A stretch of DNA of 64,000 bases from Klebsiella oxytoca NBRC 105695 (GTDB lineage Bacteria > Pseudomonadota > Gammaproteobacteria > Enterobacterales > Enterobacteriaceae), in the NCBI RefSeq assembly GCF_001598695.1, contig NZ_BCZK01000002.1:124001-188000 (forward strand). Reading direction: 5' to 3'. The translations under genes were made by a program, and so were the position numbers. How positions within the stretch are numbered: position 1 is the stretch's first letter; each line of letters starts with the position of its first letter. Under the pieces are notes generated by a model. That model saw only the letters and a list, made by a program, of their open reading frames with translations, made no database searches and was not told the origin of the DNA. Below are positions 50,707-60,564 of the stretch, piece after piece.

Positions 50707-50729
50707 CTGTCATAAATCTGACGCATAAT
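50707..50729 (+). promoter_or_regulatory. phoB Pho box and -10
   Basis: CTGTCATAAATCTGACGC (50707-50724) is a PhoB site, preceded by a further TCATAAAT half. The -10 is CATAAT at 50724-50729. This supports autoregulation of phoBR as in E. coli. Confidence 0.9.
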
Positions 50730-50774
50730 GGCCGCGCACTTCTATACTGATGGCTAAAAAATACAGGGTAAATA

Positions 50775-51464
50775 ATGGCGAGAAGAATTCTGGTCGTTGA
50801 AGATGAAGCTCCAATCCGCGAGATGGTTTGCTTTGTTCTGGAGCAAAACGGCTTTCAGCCCGTCGAGGCGGAAGATTTTGACAGCGCGGTTAATCAGCTC
50901 AATGAACCCTGGCCGGATTTGATCCTCCTCGACTGGATGCTGCCGGGTGGGTCGGGTCTGCAGTTTATTAAACAGCTCAAGCGTGAAGCGATGACCCGCG
51001 ATATTCCCGTGGTGATGCTCACCGCCCGCGGCGAAGAGGAAGATCGCGTCCGCGGTCTGGAGACCGGCGCCGATGACTACATCACTAAGCCGTTTTCCCC
51101 GAAAGAGCTGGTGGCGCGAATTAAAGCCGTGATGCGGCGCATTTCGCCGATGGCGGTGGAAGAGGTGATTGAAATGCAGGGGCTGAGCCTCGACCCCTCT
51201 TCGCATCGGGTCATGACCGGTGAAAATCCGCTGGATATGGGGCCGACGGAGTTTAAATTATTACACTTCTTTATGACCCACCCGGAACGGGTTTATAGCC
51301 GCGAACAGCTGCTGAATCACGTCTGGGGAACCAACGTTTATGTCGAAGACAGAACGGTAGACGTGCATATTCGCCGTCTGCGCAAAGCGCTGGAACATAG
51401 CGGCCATGACCGGATGGTACAAACGGTTCGCGGTACGGGATATCGTTTCTCCGCCCGATTCTGA
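50775..51464 (+). CDS. phoB: Phosphate regulon response regulator PhoB
   Basis: A 229-residue OmpR-family regulator, the E. coli length. The receiver has Asp53 in [11 protein letters not shown] and Lys in [10 protein letters not shown]; the winged helix includes [14 protein letters not shown] and [12 protein letters not shown]. It activates phoA, psiF and other phosphate genes when phosphate is low. Confidence 0.98.
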   Translation: MARRILVVEDEAPIREMVCFVLEQNGFQPVEAEDFDSAVNQLNEPWPDLILLDWMLPGGSGLQFIKQLKREAMTRDIPVVMLTARGEEEDRVRGLETGADDYITKPFSPKELVARIKAVMRRISPMAVEEVIEMQGLSLDPSSHRVMTGENPLDMGPTEFKLLHFFMTHPERVYSREQLLNHVWGTNVYVEDRTVDVHIRRLRKALEHSGHDRMVQTVRGTGYRFSARF

Positions 51465-51485
51465 ATGTTGACAGGAGTGTGAACC

Positions 51486-52775
51486 GTGCTGGAACGGCTG
51501 TCATGGAAAAGGCTGGCGCTTGAGCTTTTCTTGTGTTGTATCCCGGCCCTGATCCTCGGGGCGTTTTTAGGTCATCTGCCGTGGTTTTTATTGGCGGCAG
51601 TGACCGGTCTTCTTATCTGGCATTTCTGGAATCTGATGCGCCTGTCATGGTGGCTGTGGGTTGACCGCAGCATGACGCCTCCGCCGGGTAGCGGCAGCTG
51701 GGAGCCGCTGCTGTACGGACTGCATCAAATGCAGATGCGTAATAAAAAGCGTCGCCGTGAGCTGGGCAACCTGATTAAGCGCTTTCGCAGCGGGGCGGAG
51801 TCTCTGCCGGATGCGGTAGTGCTGACCACCGAAGAAGGCGCGATGTTCTGGTGTAACGGCCTGGCGCAGCAGATCCTGAATCTGCGCTGGCCTGACGATA
51901 ACGGGCAGAACATCCTTAACCTCTTGCGCTATCCTGAATTTGCCAATTACCTGAAATACAGGGATTTTTCTAAACCGCTCAACCTGGTACTGAATAACGG
52001 TCGCCATCTGGAGATTCGCGTGATGCCCTACAGCGATAAACAGCTGCTGATGGTTGCGCGCGATGTTACGCAGATGCACCAGCTGGAAGGGGCGCGGAGA
52101 AACTTTTTCGCTAACGTCAGCCATGAGCTGCGTACGCCGCTGACGGTGCTGCAGGGGTATCTGGAGATGATGCAGGAGCAGGTGCTGGAAGGGGGGACGC
52201 GCGAAAAAGCGTTGCACACCATGCGCGAGCAAACTCAGCGAATGGAAGGCCTGGTGAAACAATTGCTGACGCTGTCGCGAATCGAAGCCGCGCCGGTCCT
52301 GGCGATGAACGATAAAATCGATGTGCCGATGATGCTGCGGGTCGTTGAGCGCGAAGCGCAAACGCTAAGCCAGCAGAAGCATGCGCTGCATTTTTCGGTT
52401 GATGAATCGCTGAAAGTGCTGGGTAATGAAGAACAGTTGCGCAGCGCGATTTCCAACCTGGTGTATAACGCGGTCAATCATACGCCGCCGGGAACGGATA
52501 TTACCGTGAGCTGGCAGCGAGCGCCGCACGGGGCATTGTTCAGCGTCGAAGATAACGGGCCGGGCATCGCGCCGGAACATATTCCGCGCCTGACCGAGCG
52601 TTTCTATCGGGTGGATAAAGCGCGCTCGAGACAGACCGGCGGCAGCGGTCTGGGGCTGGCGATTGTCAAACATGCGGTCAGCCATCACGATAGCCGCCTC
52701 GAAATTGAGAGTACGCTGGGTAAAGGCACCCGCTTTAGCTTCCTGCTACCGGAACGTTTAATTGCCAAAAATTGA
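51486..52775 (+). CDS. phoR: Phosphate regulon sensor kinase PhoR
   Basis: A 429-residue inner-membrane histidine kinase with two membrane segments within 10-60, a PAS domain (about 95-200), phosphoacceptor His213 in [11 protein letters not shown], and ATPase boxes [19 protein letters not shown] and [12 protein letters not shown]. It acts on PhoB and responds to the Pst/PhoU complex. The start is GTG, as in E. coli (431 residues). Confidence 0.97.
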   Translation: MLERLSWKRLALELFLCCIPALILGAFLGHLPWFLLAAVTGLLIWHFWNLMRLSWWLWVDRSMTPPPGSGSWEPLLYGLHQMQMRNKKRRRELGNLIKRFRSGAESLPDAVVLTTEEGAMFWCNGLAQQILNLRWPDDNGQNILNLLRYPEFANYLKYRDFSKPLNLVLNNGRHLEIRVMPYSDKQLLMVARDVTQMHQLEGARRNFFANVSHELRTPLTVLQGYLEMMQEQVLEGGTREKALHTMREQTQRMEGLVKQLLTLSRIEAAPVLAMNDKIDVPMMLRVVEREAQTLSQQKHALHFSVDESLKVLGNEEQLRSAISNLVYNAVNHTPPGTDITVSWQRAPHGALFSVEDNGPGIAPEHIPRLTERFYRVDKARSRQTGGSGLGLAIVKHAVSHHDSRLEIESTLGKGTRFSFLLPERLIAKN

Positions 52776-52807
52776 ACGCCTGCATGTGGGTGTCAGCATA
52801 ACTTGCC

Positions 52808-52833
52808 AATGACCAGCTTCGGCTGGTCATTTT
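52808..52833 (+). terminator. Terminator after phoR
   Basis: AATGACCAGC and GCTGGTCATT form a ten-base stem with a TTCG tetraloop, followed by T-rich sequence. Confidence 0.85.
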
Positions 52834-52861
52834 CGTTTGCAGTAAAATCGAAGTTGAGTAA

Positions 52862-53090
52862 TTAACGAACGTTAGCTGCTTTTTTGTTCGCATGATAAGC
52901 CAGATGTTTTCCATCCATCAGGTAAATAATTCTACGCATTAAAATAGAGTCAGCATAATCATCTGCTTTTGCGATCCCTCCTTGCTTTAAAACGTTATAA
53001 GCGTTTAAATTGCCCCCCTACGGTCGCAGACAGACTGTTTTTGCGTGGTAATTCAAAAAACAATTCTTTTCCACGCCGCTTTGGGAGCAT
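52862..53090 (-). pseudogene. Unrecognised small gene with a frameshift in a six-G run
   Basis: On the minus strand an ATG at 53088-53090 opens a frame beginning MLPKRRGKELFFELPRKN. It continues to the six-G run (six C on the plus strand, 53013-53018), then ends soon after at 31 codons. If one G is dropped there, the frame runs on without a stop through GGNLNAYNVLKQGG, KADDYADSILMRRII and YLMDGKHLAYHANKK to a TAA at 52862. That gives 75 residues of protein-like composition. An in-frame stop lies five codons before the ATG. The ribosome site is weak (GCGGGAT). It is divergent from brnQ. I do not recognise the family. It may be a pseudogene, phase-variable, frameshift-decoded, or an error in the sequence. 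Confidence 0.6.
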
Positions 53091-53193
53091 ATCCCGCTGA
53101 GTTTACTGACAATGGCCGCTGTATCATCCCCAGGGGAAAGGCGCGGTATTTATCCGTTTTTACAACACCACATCCACAGGCTGTAATGAATTT

Positions 53194-54513
53194 ATGACCC
53201 ATCAGTTAAAATCTCGCGACATCATTGCGTTGGGCTTTATGACCTTCGCGCTGTTCGTCGGCGCAGGCAATATTATCTTTCCTCCGATGGTTGGCTTACA
53301 GGCCGGCGAACACGTCTGGACCGCGGCTATTGGCTTTCTGATTACCGCCGTGGGTCTGCCGGTGCTAACGGTTGTGGCGCTGGCGAAAGTCGGCGGCGGC
53401 GTAGAGAGCCTGAGCACGCCGATTGGTAAAGTTGCCGGTATCCTGCTGGCGGTGGTCTGCTACCTTGCCGTTGGGCCGCTGTTTGCGACTCCGCGTACCG
53501 CCACCGTCTCTTTTGAAGTGGGGATTGCTCCGCTGACCGGCGACGGCCCGCTGCCGCTGCTGATTTACAGCGTTATCTATTTTGCCCTGGTGATCCTCGT
53601 TTCGCTCTATCCGGGCAAGCTGCTGGACACCGTCGGGAATTTCCTCGCGCCGTTGAAAATCATCGCTCTGATTATTCTCGCCGTTGCGGCGATCGTCTGG
53701 CCAGCCGGTCCGCTGAGCCACGCGATGGAAGCCTACCGTACCGCGCCATTCTCCAACGGCTTCGTCAACGGCTATCTGACCATGGACACCCTTGGGGCGA
53801 TGGTCTTTGGGATCGTGATTGTCAACGCGGCGCGTTCTCGCGGCGTGACCGAAGCCCGCCTGCTGACCCGTTACACCGTCTGGGCTGGCCTGATGGCCGG
53901 CGTGGGCCTGACGTTGCTGTATCTGGCGTTGTTCCGTTTAGGTTCCGATAGCGGCACGCTGGTGGAGCAGTCCGCTAACGGCGCGGCGATTCTGCACGCT
54001 TATGTCCAGCACACCTTCGGCGGCGCGGGGAGCTTCCTGCTGGCAGCGCTGATCTTCATCGCTTGCCTGGTGACGGCGGTAGGCCTGACCTGCGCCTGTG
54101 CGGAGTTTTTTGCCCAGTATCTGCCGTTCTCCTATCGTACGCTGGTCTTTATCCTTGGCCTGTTTTCGATGGCGGTTTCCAACCTTGGCCTGAGCCACCT
54201 GATTCAGATTTCGATTCCGGTGCTGACGGCTATCTATCCGCCGTGTATCGCACTCGTGGTATTAAGCTTTACCCGTAGTTGGTGGCATAATTCGTCCCGC
54301 GTTATTGCCCCGGCAATGTTTATCAGCCTGATGTTTGGTATCATTGACGGCATTAAAGCGTCGGCGTTTGCAGAGATTTTGCCATCCTGGACCGCGCGCC
54401 TGCCGCTGGCGGAGCAAGGGCTGGCGTGGCTGATGCCAACCGCCGTGATGGTGATTCTGGCCGTTATCTGGGATCGCGCAGCAGGGCGTCAGGTGGCCTC
54501 CAGCGCGCACTAA
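53194..54513 (+). CDS. brnQ: Branched-chain amino acid permease BrnQ (LIVCS family)
   Basis: A 439-residue inner-membrane protein, the E. coli length, with about twelve membrane segments. It starts [20 protein letters not shown] and has the conserved [16 protein letters not shown]. It imports leucine, isoleucine and valine with sodium or protons. The 100 bases upstream carry no obvious SD or known attenuator; the region beyond contains the hidden minus-strand gene. Confidence 0.97.
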   Translation: MTHQLKSRDIIALGFMTFALFVGAGNIIFPPMVGLQAGEHVWTAAIGFLITAVGLPVLTVVALAKVGGGVESLSTPIGKVAGILLAVVCYLAVGPLFATPRTATVSFEVGIAPLTGDGPLPLLIYSVIYFALVILVSLYPGKLLDTVGNFLAPLKIIALIILAVAAIVWPAGPLSHAMEAYRTAPFSNGFVNGYLTMDTLGAMVFGIVIVNAARSRGVTEARLLTRYTVWAGLMAGVGLTLLYLALFRLGSDSGTLVEQSANGAAILHAYVQHTFGGAGSFLLAALIFIACLVTAVGLTCACAEFFAQYLPFSYRTLVFILGLFSMAVSNLGLSHLIQISIPVLTAIYPPCIALVVLSFTRSWWHNSSRVIAPAMFISLMFGIIDGIKASAFAEILPSWTARLPLAEQGLAWLMPTAVMVILAVIWDRAAGRQVASSAH

Positions 54514-54535
54514 CCGACGCTTTACATAGGTGTTT

Positions 54536-54566
54536 AACCACGGGACTTCAGGTCCCGTGGTTTTTT
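54536..54566 (+). terminator. Rho-independent terminator after brnQ
   Basis: CCACGGGAC and GTCCCGTGG form a perfect nine-base stem around TTCAG, followed by TTTTTTG and more T residues. Confidence 0.93.
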
Positions 54567-54636
54567 GTTTTTTTGGTCATCCTCCCCGGTGCTTTGCCCC
54601 CGCGAAGGCCAGAGGAGAAAAACGGCATGGAACATG

Positions 54637-56007
54637 ATGGAAAGTAGTAACAAGCTTAAGCGCGGGCTAAGTACCCGGCATATTCGTTTTATGGCGCTGG
54701 GGTCGGCAATCGGTACCGGCCTTTTCTATGGTTCGGCTGACGCGATTAAAATGGCGGGGCCGAGCGTTCTGTTGGCTTATATTATCGGCGGCGTCGCGGC
54801 CTACATTATTATGCGCGCGCTGGGCGAAATGTCGGTACACAACCCGGCCGCCAGTTCGTTCTCGCGCTATGCCCAGGATTACCTTGGCCCGCTGGCGGGC
54901 TATATCACCGGCTGGACCTACTGTTTTGAAATCCTGATTGTCGCCATAGCCGACGTCACGGCCTTCGGCATCTATATGGGGGTCTGGTTCCCGGCGGTGC
55001 CGCACTGGATCTGGGTACTCAGCGTGGTGCTGATTATCTGCGCCGTCAACCTGATGAGCGTCAAGGTCTTCGGCGAGCTGGAGTTTTGGTTCTCCTTCTT
55101 CAAAGTCGCCACTATTATCATCATGATCCTCGCCGGTTTCGGCATCATTATCTGGGGGATCGGCAACGGCGGGCAGCCGACGGGTATCCACAACCTGTGG
55201 AGCAACGGCGGCTTCTTCAGCAACGGCTGGCTGGGGATGGTGATGTCGCTGCAGATGGTGATGTTCGCCTACGGTGGGATTGAAATCATCGGCATCACCG
55301 CCGGTGAAGCGAAAGATCCGGAGAAATCCATTCCGCGCGCCATTAACTCGGTGCCGATGCGTATCCTCGTGTTTTACGTCGGTACGCTATTCGTGATTAT
55401 GTCTATCTATCCGTGGAACCAGGTCGGAACCAACGGCAGTCCTTTCGTTCTGACCTTCCAGCATCTGGGTATTACCTTTGCCGCCAGCATCCTGAACTTT
55501 GTGGTGCTGACCGCTTCGCTGTCGGCGATTAATTCCGATGTCTTTGGCGTGGGGCGTATGCTGCACGGTATGGCGGAGCAGGGCAGCGCGCCGAAGATGT
55601 TTACCAAAACGTCCCGTCGCGGGGTGCCGTGGGTAACCGTGATGGTAATGACTATCGCGCTGCTGTTCGCCGTTTACCTTAACTACATTATGCCGGAGAA
55701 CGTCTTTCTGGTGATCGCCTCTCTGGCGACATTCGCCACCGTCTGGGTGTGGATTATGATCCTGCTGTCGCAGATCGCCTTCCGTCGCCGTCTGCCGCCG
55801 GAAGAGGCGAAGGCGCTGAAGTTTAAGGTGCCAGGTGGAGTAACGACCACGGTGATTGGCCTGCTATTCCTGGTCTTTATTATCGGTCTGATTGGCTACC
55901 ATCCTGACACCCGCATCTCGCTGTACGTGGGCTTTGCGTGGATTATTCTGTTACTGATTGGCTGGCAGTTTAAAACTCGCCGCGAGCGTAAGCTGGCGAA
56001 AGCCTAG
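54637..56007 (+). CDS. proY: Proline-specific permease ProY (APC superfamily)
   Basis: A 456-residue transporter with about twelve membrane segments, starting [21 protein letters not shown], then [16 protein letters not shown], closely matching E. coli ProY (457). It is predicted to import proline or, as suggested for some enterics, histidine. Start 54637 is set by homology. The only strong ribosome site (AGAGGAG, 54611-54617) is better placed for a six-codon frame at 54627 that overlaps this start. Confidence 0.93.
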   Translation: MESSNKLKRGLSTRHIRFMALGSAIGTGLFYGSADAIKMAGPSVLLAYIIGGVAAYIIMRALGEMSVHNPAASSFSRYAQDYLGPLAGYITGWTYCFEILIVAIADVTAFGIYMGVWFPAVPHWIWVLSVVLIICAVNLMSVKVFGELEFWFSFFKVATIIIMILAGFGIIIWGIGNGGQPTGIHNLWSNGGFFSNGWLGMVMSLQMVMFAYGGIEIIGITAGEAKDPEKSIPRAINSVPMRILVFYVGTLFVIMSIYPWNQVGTNGSPFVLTFQHLGITFAASILNFVVLTASLSAINSDVFGVGRMLHGMAEQGSAPKMFTKTSRRGVPWVTVMVMTIALLFAVYLNYIMPENVFLVIASLATFATVWVWIMILLSQIAFRRRLPPEEAKALKFKVPGGVTTTVIGLLFLVFIIGLIGYHPDTRISLYVGFAWIILLLIGWQFKTRRERKLAKA

Positions 56008-56023
56008 TCCTTTTTGTTCTCTA

Positions 56024-56054
56024 CTTGCCGGATACGCACGGGCTATCCGGCAAG
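56024..56054. terminator. Hairpin downstream of proY
   Basis: CTTGCCGGATA and TATCCGGCAAG form an 11-base stem with a nine-base loop just beyond proY. No T-run follows. Confidence 0.6.
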
Positions 56055-56059
56055 CCGTT

Positions 56060-56082
56060 CCTCCACCCCCGCCATCCTCCCC
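56060..56082 (-). promoter_or_regulatory. Two MalT boxes upstream of malZ
   Basis: On the minus strand GGGGAGGATG (56073-56082) and GGGGTGGAGG (56060-56069) each match nine of ten bases of the MalT box GGGGA(G/T)GAGG. They stand 13 bases apart and about 80-100 bases before malZ, a usual MalT arrangement. Confidence 0.7.
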
Positions 56083-56160
56083 CAATAATTCTGCCGACGA
56101 TGAGTCATACGCCAGTACGCTATGGCAAGGTGTGCCCATTCTGCAAAGAGAGGAATAATG

Positions 56161-57978
56161 ATGTTGAAGGCATGGCACCTCCCGGTTGCTCCGTTTATTA
56201 AGGAGCAGCCGGAACGACTGATTATCACGCTATGGTTAAGCGGCGAGGATCTGCCGCCGCGGGTCACGCTACGCGCGGAAGAAGATAACGAGGAGCTGTC
56301 GCTGCCGATGCGCCGCCTGCGGCAGGAACCGCATCCGGGCGTGGTGGCGTGGCGCGGGGAAATCAGCCTCGTCAACGGGCTACCGCGTCGCCGCTACAGC
56401 TTCAAGCTGCTGTGGGCCGACCGCCAGCTGTGGTTCACTCCGCAGGGGTTCAATCGCTTTCCGCCGGCGCGGCTGGAGCAGTTTGCGGTTGATATGCCGG
56501 ACAGCGGGCCGCAGTGGGTGGCCGATCAGGTGTTTTACCAAATCTTCCCTGACCGCTTCGCCCGCAGCCAGTCACGCGACGCCGGGCAGGATAACGTTTA
56601 TTACCACCATGCCGCCGGTCACGATATTGTGCGCAAGGCGTGGGATGAGCCGCTAACCGGCGAGGCGGGCGGCTCTACCTTCTACGGCGGCGATCTCGAT
56701 GGGATCAGCGAAAAACTGCCGTACCTGAAGCAGCTTGGCGTCACGGCGCTTTATCTGAACCCGGTATTTGTCGCTCCCAGCGTACATAAATACGATACCG
56801 AGGATTACCGTCGCGTTGACCCGCAGTTTGGCGGCGATGCGGCGCTGCTGCGCCTGCGTCACAACACGCAAAAAGAGGGGATGCGCCTGATCCTTGACGG
56901 CGTGTTCAACCACAGCGGCGATTCGCATGCCTGGTTCGACCGCCATCAGCGCGGTAGCGGCGGCGCCTGCCACAACGCCGATTCGCCGTGGCGCGACTGG
57001 TATAATTTTTCTCCCGAGGGCATTGCCCACGATTGGCTGGGATACGCCAGTCTGCCTAAGCTCGACTACCGGTCGGCGACGCTGATCGATGAGATCTATG
57101 GTGGAGAAGATAGCGTGGTGCGCCACTGGCTGAAAGCGCCGTGGAGCATGGACGGCTGGCGGCTGGATGTCGTGCATATGCTCGGTGAAGACGGCGGGGC
57201 GCGTAATAACCTGCGCCATATCGCCGGCATTACCCAGGCAGCGAAGCAGGAGCGGCCGGAAGCCTTCGTGTTCGGGGAGCATTTCGGCGACGCGCGCCAG
57301 TGGCTACAGGCCGACGTAGAAGACTCGGCGATGAACTACCGCGGCTTTACCTTCCCGCTATGGGGCTTTCTCGCCAATACCGATATCTCCTACGACCCGC
57401 AGAAAATCGATGCGCAAACCTGCATGGCGTGGATGGACAACTATCGTGCCGGACTGTCGCATCAGCAGCAGCTGCGGATGTTCAACCAGCTTGATAGCCA
57501 CGATACCGCGCGCTTTAAGTCTCTGTTGGGTAAAGATGTTGCGCGTCTGCCGTTGGCGGTGGTGTGGCTGTTCAGCTGGCCTGGGGTACCGTGCATCTAC
57601 TACGGCGATGAAGTGGGCGTGGATGGCAATAACGATCCGTTCTGCCGTAAACCCTTCCCGTGGGATCCGGCTTTGCAGGATGGCGAACTGCTCGACCTGT
57701 ACAAGCGCATGAGCAAACTGCGTAAGGCTAATCAGGCGCTACGCTACGGCGGCTGTCAGGTGATCTATGCCGAAGAGAACGTGGTGGTGTTCGTGCGAGT
57801 CTATAAGCAACAGCGCGTGCTGGTGGCGATTAACCGCGGCGAAGCCTGCGAGGTGGTGGTGGAGGATTCGCCGCTGCTCGACGTCAACGGCTGGCAGTTG
57901 AAAGAGGGCGCCGGTGATCTGCACGAGAGCGTGCTGACGCTGCCAGCGATCTCCGCCAGCGTGTGGTTTAGCCGTTAG
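56161..57978 (+). CDS. malZ: Maltodextrin glucosidase
   Basis: A 605-residue GH13 cytosolic enzyme that releases glucose from the reducing end of maltodextrins (E. coli 604). An N-terminal beta domain (1-110) precedes the barrel. GH13 regions are [11 protein letters not shown], the nucleophile Asp in [13 protein letters not shown], the acid/base Glu in FGEHFGD and LDSHDTAR. The ATG at 56161 is seven bases after AGG; ATG 56158 is possible. MalT boxes lie upstream. Its end overlaps the convergent LysR gene by four bases. Confidence 0.96.
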   Translation: MLKAWHLPVAPFIKEQPERLIITLWLSGEDLPPRVTLRAEEDNEELSLPMRRLRQEPHPGVVAWRGEISLVNGLPRRRYSFKLLWADRQLWFTPQGFNRFPPARLEQFAVDMPDSGPQWVADQVFYQIFPDRFARSQSRDAGQDNVYYHHAAGHDIVRKAWDEPLTGEAGGSTFYGGDLDGISEKLPYLKQLGVTALYLNPVFVAPSVHKYDTEDYRRVDPQFGGDAALLRLRHNTQKEGMRLILDGVFNHSGDSHAWFDRHQRGSGGACHNADSPWRDWYNFSPEGIAHDWLGYASLPKLDYRSATLIDEIYGGEDSVVRHWLKAPWSMDGWRLDVVHMLGEDGGARNNLRHIAGITQAAKQERPEAFVFGEHFGDARQWLQADVEDSAMNYRGFTFPLWGFLANTDISYDPQKIDAQTCMAWMDNYRAGLSHQQQLRMFNQLDSHDTARFKSLLGKDVARLPLAVVWLFSWPGVPCIYYGDEVGVDGNNDPFCRKPFPWDPALQDGELLDLYKRMSKLRKANQALRYGGCQVIYAEENVVVFVRVYKQQRVLVAINRGEACEVVVEDSPLLDVNGWQLKEGAGDLHESVLTLPAISASVWFSR

Positions 57979-58877
57979 TCATAGAGCTGGCTCAGGCTCT
58001 CGCTCTGCAAAATGGCCTCGCGCCACCAGCGCTGGGCCAGTCCGTCATTACCGCTGCGCCAGGCCATATAGGTGATATCTTTCTCGCGGCACGAGATGAC
58101 GGCCTTTTCGACCAGCTCGCCGCTTTCCAGCCACCGCCGGGCAATATGGCGCGGTAAAAAGCCGCAGCCCAGCCCGGCGCGCAAGAGTTCAACTTTACTG
58201 GCGAAATCATCCACGCGGATTTGCGGCTGTTCGTCGAGCAGGTTGCTGTTGAGCGGATGACAGTAGCGGGCGCTGTCGCTGATCACGACCGCGCGGTGCA
58301 GGCTGAGCTGCTTGTTGGTCAGCGGTTGGGTCGTTTGCGCCAGCGGGTGCCCCGGCGCGATGACGAAAATATTGTCCATGGCGCCGAGCATTTTCCACGA
58401 CCACTCGGCGGAGGTTGGCGGTTCATTGATCGCCCCAAGAATAATATCCGCGCCGTTGTGGGTGAGCTCTTCCCACGAGCCCGCGAGGGTATGGTGGGTA
58501 AAGTTAAGCCGGGTTTGCGGGTGCTGGGCGTAGAAAGCATCGATCAGCGGCAGCAGCGCGCTAAACGGGAAAGAGTCATCCAGCGCGATAGCCAGATCCC
58601 GCTCCCAACCGGCGCTGAGCTGCACTGCCTGCTTTTCCAGATCCTTAGCGGCATTCAGCAGCAATCGACCCTTCTCCAGCATCATTCTGCCCGTATCGGT
58701 AAATTTAGCCCGGTGGCCGGAGCGATCCAGCAGAGTGATATTCAGATCGTTTTCCAGCTTTTGGATCATGTAGCTCAGCGCAGCTGGGGTCTTAAATAGC
58801 GATTCGGCGGCGGTGGCAAAAGAGCCATGTTTGTCCAGCGCGTCGAGAATTAACAGGACATCAAGATTCAGGCGCAT
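57975..58877 (-). CDS. LysR-family transcriptional regulator
   Basis: A 300-residue regulator with the N-terminal winged helix (about 1-65; [20 protein letters not shown] and [20 protein letters not shown], the recognition helix and wing, shown in parts) and a substrate-binding domain. It is divergent from the YcaC-like hydrolase gene at 59169 and likely controls the three-gene cluster there. The 291-base gap holds palindromes at 58887-58919 and 58952-58963. Ligand unknown. Confidence 0.9.
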   Translation of the reverse strand: MRLNLDVLLILDALDKHGSFATAAESLFKTPAALSYMIQKLENDLNITLLDRSGHRAKFTDTGRMMLEKGRLLLNAAKDLEKQAVQLSAGWERDLAIALDDSFPFSALLPLIDAFYAQHPQTRLNFTHHTLAGSWEELTHNGADIILGAINEPPTSAEWSWKMLGAMDNIFVIAPGHPLAQTTQPLTNKQLSLHRAVVISDSARYCHPLNSNLLDEQPQIRVDDFASKVELLRAGLGCGFLPRHIARRWLESGELVEKAVISCREKDITYMAWRSGNDGLAQRWWREAILQSESLSQLYD

Positions 58878-58886
58878 GCGTCAGAT

Positions 58887-58963
58887 TCCGGTAAAAATGA
58901 GTGCCTCCGTTTTACCGGAGCGCCCTGTTCAATTCCAGTGAATAATTTAGAACGGTTAACCGT
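58887..58963. promoter_or_regulatory. Palindromes in the LysR/hydrolase divergent region
   Basis: TCCGGTAAAA (58887-58896) and TTTTACCGGA (58910-58919) are perfect inverted ten-mers spaced 13 bases. ACGGTTAACCGT (58952-58963) is a perfect 12-bp palindrome. Either could bind the LysR regulator. A TATACT -10 for the hydrolase gene is at 59081-59086, with a poor -35, as expected for an activated promoter. Confidence 0.5.
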
Positions 58964-59168
58964 AAAAATTTGATAAACATAATTTTGCTCGTTTTGTAAT
59001 GGTTAATCTAATCGCCATAACTTTTCGCTTTGGAAATAAATTAGAAAAAAATCTTTAATAACTCGTTAGAAATTACTGACTATACTCACCATGCTTTATC
59101 AGTCAGGATCCAGACAGCTCAACGGCAACGGTAGTATCTTTTTAACTCATTGATTAACAGGATATGTT

Positions 59169-59810
59169 ATGTCTATTCGTGAACTGATCGATCCCTCTAA
59201 CTCGGCGCTTATTTTTATTGACCACCAGCCACAAATGGCTTTTGGTGTGGCAAATATTGACCGCCAGACCCTGAAAAATAATACGGTTGCTTTAGCCAAA
59301 GCAGGCAAAATTTTTAATGTCCCGGTAATTTATACTTCCGTCGAAACCAAAAGCTTCAGCGGCTATATCTGGCCGGAATTGCTGGCCGTACATCCTGATG
59401 TGAAACCCATTGAACGTACCTCGATGAACTCCTGGGAAGACGCGGCTTTTGTTGAAGCGGTAAAGGCGACCGGACGCAAGAAACTGATTATTTCTGCTCT
59501 GTGGACTGAAGTCTGCCTGACGTTCCCGGCGCTGATGGCGCTGGATGCGGGCTATGAAGTTTACGTGGTGACCGATACCTCCGGCGGCACCTCGGTTGAT
59601 GCCCACGAACGCTCCATTGACCGTATGGTGCAGGCCGGTGCGGTGCCGGTGACCTGGCAGCAGGTGCTGCTTGAGTACCAGCGCGACTGGTCGCGTAAAG
59701 AGACCTATGACGCGGTGATGGATCTGGTGCGCGAGCATAGCGGCGCTTACGGCATGGGCGTGGATTACGCTTATACGATGGTGCATGGCGCGCCAGAGCG
59801 TAAAGCTTAA
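59169..59810 (+). CDS. YcaC-like isochorismatase-family hydrolase
   Basis: A 213-residue member of the isochorismatase-like hydrolases closest to the YcaC group. Asp18 is in LIFIDHQPQM and the nucleophile Cys116 in LWTEVCLTFPAL. Arg83 (IERTSMNSW) stands near where many relatives carry Lys. Substrate unknown; YcaC proteins form large rings. First gene after the divergent promoter; its TAA is directly followed by an ERIC, and the next gene begins 184 bases later on the same strand. Confidence 0.87.
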   Translation: MSIRELIDPSNSALIFIDHQPQMAFGVANIDRQTLKNNTVALAKAGKIFNVPVIYTSVETKSFSGYIWPELLAVHPDVKPIERTSMNSWEDAAFVEAVKATGRKKLIISALWTEVCLTFPALMALDAGYEVYVVTDTSGGTSVDAHERSIDRMVQAGAVPVTWQQVLLEYQRDWSRKETYDAVMDLVREHSGAYGMGVDYAYTMVHGAPERKA

Positions 59811-59935
59811 ATACACTTCATCCTTCAAGCTGCCTCTTTGTTGGCTTCGTTTGCCCGCCCCGGTCACTGACTCATGTCAGCTCCCGGGGACGAACAACCT
59901 TGCCGCCTCGAGGCAGCATGAACGATTTTGTGCAT
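59811..59935. repeat. ERIC-like element, copy 2 of a near-identical pair
   Basis: A 125-bp copy of the element at 17061-17185 with four differences. It begins on the base after the hydrolase stop codon and lies between two genes of the same cluster. Confidence 0.92.
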
Positions 59936-59994
59936 TGTTGTTTATGGCTAATGGCGGGGATATCCCGCCATTCCCCTGAAGCAAGGAACTCTTA

Positions 59995-60540
59995 ATGGCG
60001 CAGCAGAAATCGGTGACCCTGGTTATCAGTCATGTGCTCGACCCGGAGCATGGCCAACGGTATGAAGCGTGGCTGGGCAAAATTATGCCGATTGCGGCTG
60101 AATTTCCCGGTCATCTTGGCGCAAACGTGATTCGCCCGGCTCCCGGGCAGAATTTATGGAGCATTATCATTCGCTTCGACACCATTGAGCATCTTTACGC
60201 CTGGACCCAGTCGGAAACCCGGCGCGAACTGGTGGCGGAAATCGCACCGCTGCTGAGCGAAGGCGATCGTACCGAAGTCCGGACTGAACCGGCCTTCTGG
60301 TTTACGCCGCCTGCGGCGAATGTGCGCCAGCCGCGACGCTGGAAGCAATTTTTAATCACCCTGCTGGTGATTTTCCCCAGTACTAACCTGGTGCCGTCGA
60401 TAACCGGAATGCTGTTGCCCTCGCTGAAGGGAAGCCTGCTGCTGCACCTCATCAATGATGCCTGTGTGGTCGCGCTGGTGGTCTGGTTCTGGATGCCCAT
60501 CGTGACCCGTCTGTTTGCTGGCTGGTTAAAGAAAAACTGA
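59995..60540 (+). CDS. ABM-domain (antibiotic biosynthesis monooxygenase-like) protein with membrane tail
   Basis: A 181-residue protein. Residues 1-100 form a dimeric alpha-beta ABM domain (VTLVISHVLDPEHGQRYEAWL, shown in part as HVLDPEHGQRYEAWL; FPGHLGANVIRP). The C-terminal part has two hydrophobic segments, about 118-138 and 150-172, that would anchor it in the inner membrane, ending in basic LKKN. Members of the ABM group include quinol oxygenases and haem-degrading enzymes. The amidohydrolase follows after 24 bases. Confidence 0.83.
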   Translation: MAQQKSVTLVISHVLDPEHGQRYEAWLGKIMPIAAEFPGHLGANVIRPAPGQNLWSIIIRFDTIEHLYAWTQSETRRELVAEIAPLLSEGDRTEVRTEPAFWFTPPAANVRQPRRWKQFLITLLVIFPSTNLVPSITGMLLPSLKGSLLLHLINDACVVALVVWFWMPIVTRLFAGWLKKN

Positions 60541-60564
60541 GCCAGCCTCCTGAAGGAGAACGTT

